Origin: Crambe crambe
Taxonomy: Eukaryota; Porifera; Demospongiae; Poecilosclerida; Crambeidae
NCBI GenBank assembly: GCA_963924555.1
Contig: OZ004584.1
Coordinates: forward strand, 4,649,001-4,713,000
Direction of reading: 5' to 3'
DNA: 64,000 bases
A program made the position numbers and the translations under genes. Under the pieces are notes generated by a model that saw only the letters and a list, made by a program, of their open reading frames with translations, was not told the origin of the DNA and did not search any database. The stretch's first letter is position 1; each line of letters begins with the position of its first letter. Below are positions 59,900 through 64,000 of the stretch, piece after piece.

Positions 59900-61286
59900 T
59901 TAAACAATGTCTAGATTATCTATCAAGTCCTCTTCATTCAAATTGTTGAACCAATTAGACATGTTTGCATTGGTAGAGTCATTTGTTGCTGGTTCTGTAA
60001 CTGATGCTTTGGGTGAGTTATCTTCACTGGGAAAAGAGTCCTCAACTGCTTCTGATACAAGCTGATTAAAACAGTCAAACAGATTCTTCTGGGTAGTATC
60101 CTGAACAAAAAATAATGACTTACACATAAATAATTAATAGGATCATGCAAGGTCACCTTCACTGTAGTGCTGTTTGCCTTTGAGAAATCTTCTTTGGCGA
60201 GTCCTGCTTGACATAATACTTCTAATTTCACCTGTATTAGTGGCCTGTGGAATGAATGAGGTTCATAGTTTATCAAGATCAAAGCAGTCATTGTTGTGAA
60301 ATAACAATACAGTAGCCTTTTTTGTTTGGTGTCCTCCAACAGAACTGTGTGATACTGCATTATCTATTGATACATCTCTAGGTGTGTGGACACCTCAATA
60401 TCTTTAAAAAGCACAATATAACATAGGATTGCAAGCTTACCAAATGAAGTCATCTGCTGTGTCTTGAGCAACCAAATAATGAACGTTTACAGAATTATGT
60501 TGACCAATCCGATAAGCTCTATCTTCTGCCTGAATCAAAATCTACATTTGTAATAATTTGACTGCATGAAATTAAAGTTCATTACCTCAGTCATAACTTA
60601 TGCTATAGGATCAAAGATGTACAGTTTAAATACTAAACTCATGTCAGTAATATTCTACCACCTGTAAAGTAATACAGCTTTGTGGACTCCCTCTAATCCA
60701 GCCACTTTTGGGCCAGCAGAAGTGTCCTGATTAAAGGGGTGACCTCATTTCAGGAGTGGATTTATATTATGAAGTATACATTGGGACTTTTTAAAGTGTT
60801 CTGAATACAGGGGTGGCCTTATTTCAGGGGTCATGATTAGAGGATTGTCACCATTATGCATACGTACTCCTGGATTCCAGAATAGTTCAGCAAACACAAC
60901 AGTAGAAGCAGCTGTCAGATTCAAACCTATATATAGATACAGTAGCCTACACAATTGAAATTGCTTGCAACAGCTACAACACTAAGATGTCAATTTCAGT
61001 CACTGCAATAATGAAGAAAGAAGAAGAAGGGGAAAAAACCTTAGTGTAATAGTGTTATGAACAGTCAGTTAATGTATATGCAAAGAAATCAATGTTCGAG
61101 AAATGGCTGATGAGATGAACAAATTTTTAAAAATGAGATGGACTGTCATACAATGTATATACCTGCATTAGCTGTGGTGATTGATAAGACAGCAACTAGA
61201 CATATTTCATCGTGCTGGAACCTATCACAGTAGGTCTGTCTCACTTCAGCTGCAGTCCTTCCATCTATCCTAATGTGTCCATAACT
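59900..61286 (-). CDS. SMARCAL1: SMARCAL1-like annealing helicase, C-terminal half
   Basis: Five minus-strand exons with matching phases: 61286-61163, about 60931-60880, 60541-60441, 60244-60157 and 60100-59900. They encode [14 protein letters not shown] and [20 protein letters not shown], then [17 protein letters not shown], then [11 protein letters not shown] (helicase motif VI) with [17 protein letters not shown], then [15 protein letters not shown], then an acidic tail ending [15 protein letters not shown] and a stop. SMARCAL1 and ZRANB3 rewind RPA-coated DNA at stalled forks; the PLIQ-KL-VL-AGL stretch points to SMARCAL1. The N-terminal SNF2 half does not precede it within this window up to 62.9 kb. 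It may lie beyond the right edge, or this may be a 5'-truncated copy. Symbol given by family resemblance only. Confidence 0.78.
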
Positions 61287-62948
61287 CTACACATAAGGGT
61301 GGGAGGTATACCATACAATGTATCATTGAAATGAAGGACAGTGTGGAGGAGGGTGAGCTAGCCTGAGTCATGAAGAAGGTGCATCATATTATATACCACA
61401 GGTCTCCCACATAAGAGACCATTTGGTACAGTGCTTTGCAAGTTGGTGGCAGAGTTCATGTTTTGTGCACTACTGCAAACACTTTACATAGCTAGGACTG
61501 CAGCTATAGGCAAACACATATGTTCACCACGTGGTCATAAAAGAATGTAATTACTAACCAGTGTGATACATAGAAATGCATTGTTTCTCTGGAATGAAGT
61601 ATAGCACTGGGCCTAAAAGTTGACAGAAACTGTTAAAGTACAGACTAACCCTACATGGCCTTTTTATTTAGCATAATTTTTTTCCTTTCACCTGTATATA
61701 GCGTAGGCATGCCTATTATCGCCACCTTGCGTGTTCGTCCTATTATCGCCATTCAGAGGTTGGTACCGGTTTTAGGGAATCTTGCAAAATGCTGAGTGTG
61801 CATTCTCGCGCATGCTCAACTTTTGAGCCTCGAAAATCTCACCAGAGAAGGTGAATGGCATGCTAATATACTAGAACAGTCACTAGCTAGCTCTTCATTC
61901 TCTAAAGCATAGATAGTATATTACCGCCCCTATATACTATTATTATATATACTATCTATGTCTAAAGTCCTTTCCAAATCTGAGCACAATTTCAAAAATC
62001 AAGCAGTGCGCATGCGTAGTAGTCGGACGCCTGATGACCAATTTTTGCAAGATTCCCTAAAACTTCTGTAAATGAGGTTTAGGGTACTAAACCAAAGTTA
62101 ACTTGGGAACGATTATATACGCATGCACATTGCTGTTCATACGCATGCGTAGTTGCTATTCAACCTTAGTAACCATTCTGCTGCTTGTGTCAAATACAAA
62201 ATTTCCCTACCCACCCTCCCTTGTCTGTTGGTCTGACTCCTTTTTCCAACATGACCGTGCTGTCTTCTGGTGTACGTACATGAGAGTAAGTTGAGACTGC
62301 TCCCAACTTCCCCCTCCATGATATGCAGGCCCTAGCTATACTCTAACACTTATTCCACCCCAAAGTGCATGCTGATGTCATTATAATATCGTAATAGGCT
62401 GATTGCCTAAGGCCATGGGTAAGGCAATTGTAGCCATGCTGTGTAACTTGTATTTGGGGAGGAATTACCAAGCTCTAATATCAGCAAGCTGCAGTCACCA
62501 GAATCCAGCACACCCTCCAAATATCCGGTGAGCTACATCACGCACATTGCTATTGAGGTAAGGTACTATACTACTATTGCTTAATTAGTCTTATATATAT
62601 GTATACAATAATTTAGCTTCCTTTTCTAGTGACTATAGTTAACTGCTCAGTAATTGCTGCTAATCAATTTTGCACATGCTCAGTAGTTAGAGAAGAGCAC
62701 GTGCTTCATTTTGGCGCCTGTTTGATGTTTTAAGCTGCAACTGGTGAGAAGCTATGGCGATCAAAGCTAACCGATGTTTGTTTTTGAACTGACTTCGAGG
62801 TTGGCGATAAGATATATCTTCTGAAAAAGCCTGTTAGTGAAGGTAGGTGTTTCAATAGGCAAAACTGATAGGCTCAAACTATCACAGATGTACAGGAGGC
62901 TATTTTGGTTGTAAAACTAGCCAGTTAACTGGCATATTTTTTCACAGA
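61287..62948. other. Intergenic stretch with a MITE
   Basis: At about 61769-62061 the ends TTTTAGGGAATCTTGCAAAA and its complement form a perfect 20-bp inverted repeat around about 290 bp: a MITE. No helicase exon was seen between here and 61.29 kb. The block at 62690-62940 may hold the 5' end of the transposase element. Confidence 0.6.
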
Positions 62949-64000
62949 ATGCCTGGAAAACGAAAGCGTTGTGTATGGAACGATGAAGACATGGTTTTGG
63001 CAATGGAGGATGTTAAAAGAGGGAAGATGAGTGTCAATTCTGCTTCCAAGCTCCATAATGTACCACGAAAGACTTTGGATGACAGGATAAGGGGACGGGT
63101 GAGGCATGGTACAAAGCCAGGACCCAGCACTATCCTCTCGCTAGATGAAGAAAAAGCTCTTACCTCCTACCTTGTATACATGGCACAACGTGGTTTTCCA
63201 CTCACTCGAACAATGGTAAAGGCTTTTGCTTGGGCGATTGCCAAGCGTTCAGGCAATGGGGATCGTTTTAGTACTGAAAATGGACCTGGAGAACACTGGT
63301 GGCAAAATTTCAAAAAGCAACATCCCAAGCTGTCACTAAGACAGACTGACTCACTTGATCGTAGTTGTGCTTAGGCCTTAAATCCTCAAATTGTCCAGGA
63401 ATATTTCAAATTCCTAGAGAAAACGCTTGATGACAACAATCTGAAGAACAAACCAAGACAAATTTATAACTGCGATGAGACTTCTCTTCCTTTGGATTAT
63501 ACACGAGAAAAGGCAGTCACCACAAAAGGAGTGAAGAATGTTTACCATCAGTCGTATGGAACATATCACAATGCTATGCTGTGCTTCAGCAGCTGGAGTA
63601 GCTCATCCACCAATGATCATTTTTTCTAAGGCATTCCCTGGTGGGCAGTATCGATTTTGCGGCCCTGATGATGCTCTTTATGCAAGAAGTGAGTCTGGAT
63701 GGATCGACAGTGAGCTTTTTCTCGTTTGGTTAAAAAAGGTTTTTTTAAAGCATGTTGTTAGCCAAAGACCATTGATCGATGGGCATAAGTCACACATCAC
63801 TCTTGAAGCTGTTGATATTTGCTGTGATAGTGACTCTTGTTCTGCTTGCCACCACACACTACCCATGCCTTACAACTGTTAGATGTTTCAGTCTTCAAAT
63901 CATTGAAGGACCAATATTCAAAAGCAATTCGGGCTGTTTCTTTCACAAAAAAATTTTTTATCGTGTCAAAGAGGGAATTTTCTCGTGTGGTTAAAGCTCC
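62949..64000 (+). pseudogene. Pogo/Tigger-type (CENP-B-like) transposase, decayed and cut by window end
   Basis: The start at 62949 follows a possible TTTCACAG acceptor. Residues 1-60 hold an HTH of the Psq/CENP-B type (VNSASKLHNVPRKTLDDRIRG), followed by a second DNA-binding part (NGPGEHWWQNFKKQHPKLSLR). A stop breaks the frame at 63372-63374. Beyond it, the same frame gives QIYNCDETSLPLD (first catalytic Asp), then shifts frame to give AAGVAHPPMIIF and LIDGHKSHIT (second Asp), and shifts again to give CLPPHTTHALQLLDVS (third Asp), as in the DDE-1 superfamily. At least two frameshifts and one stop make it non-functional. The 3' end runs past the window. Confidence 0.8.

Overview
The window looks like nuclear DNA of an early-branching animal, most likely a demosponge of the Amphimedon type. 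This is inferred from three things: very short introns with GT-AG borders, AT-rich spacers full of TAGCTAGC runs, and the gene families present (ankyrin/ZU5/Death proteins, Ig-FN3 receptors, a tyrosinase with an EGF-like region). No rRNA, tRNA, CRISPR or bacterial operon structure was seen. Most of the 64 kb is repeats, miniature inverted-repeat elements and broken gene copies; few genes look intact.

Layout. 0.4-7.0 kb: a possible lone exon, a decayed vinculin-tail fragment (+) and a ZU5-family gene copy (-). 8.3-17 kb: MULE-like and hAT-like miniature elements, complex tandem repeats and one unrecognised ORF flanked by direct repeats. 20.5-22.8 kb: ankyrin-repeat exon plus ZU5 exons (-). 23.7-25.7 kb: a Tc1/mariner-like MITE and a TIR element carrying a RecQ-like helicase fragment. 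25.9-37 kb: large direct and inverted duplications holding SMARCAL1-like helicase remnants. 38.5-44.5 kb: a minus-strand gene that appears to join ZU5-family exons, a vinculin/alpha-catenin-type tail and a Death domain, split by a young, intact Ty3/gypsy retrotransposon. 44.9-45.2 kb: an orphan Death-domain exon (+). 45.5-52 kb: tandem Ig/FN3 receptor units with tyrosine motifs in their cytoplasmic tails; the last is disabled and carries a foldback element. 54.2-55.1 kb: remnant of an RLE-type non-LTR retrotransposon. 55.5-57.2 kb: a complete three-exon tyrosinase (+). 57.4-61.3 kb: ankyrin-gene remnant, repeated terminal exons, and the coherent 3' half of a SMARCAL1-like gene (-). 62.9-64 kb: decayed pogo/Tigger-type transposase.

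How it fits together. The host genes share a theme of surface recognition and death/adhesion adaptors (Ig-FN3 receptors; ANK, ZU5, vinculin-tail and Death modules) in a region of active duplication. The most notable observations are: (1) ZU5-family, vinculin-tail and Death exons with partly matching splice phases, suggesting an unusual adaptor architecture; (2) a gypsy element whose LTR holds a 13-nt perfect complement of the site just past the 5' LTR, as expected for Tf1-like self-primed reverse transcription; (3) tandem receptors with YxxI/V motifs; (4) a TIR element with a captured helicase fragment. All gene models come from reading sequence only; no transcript or database search was possible.
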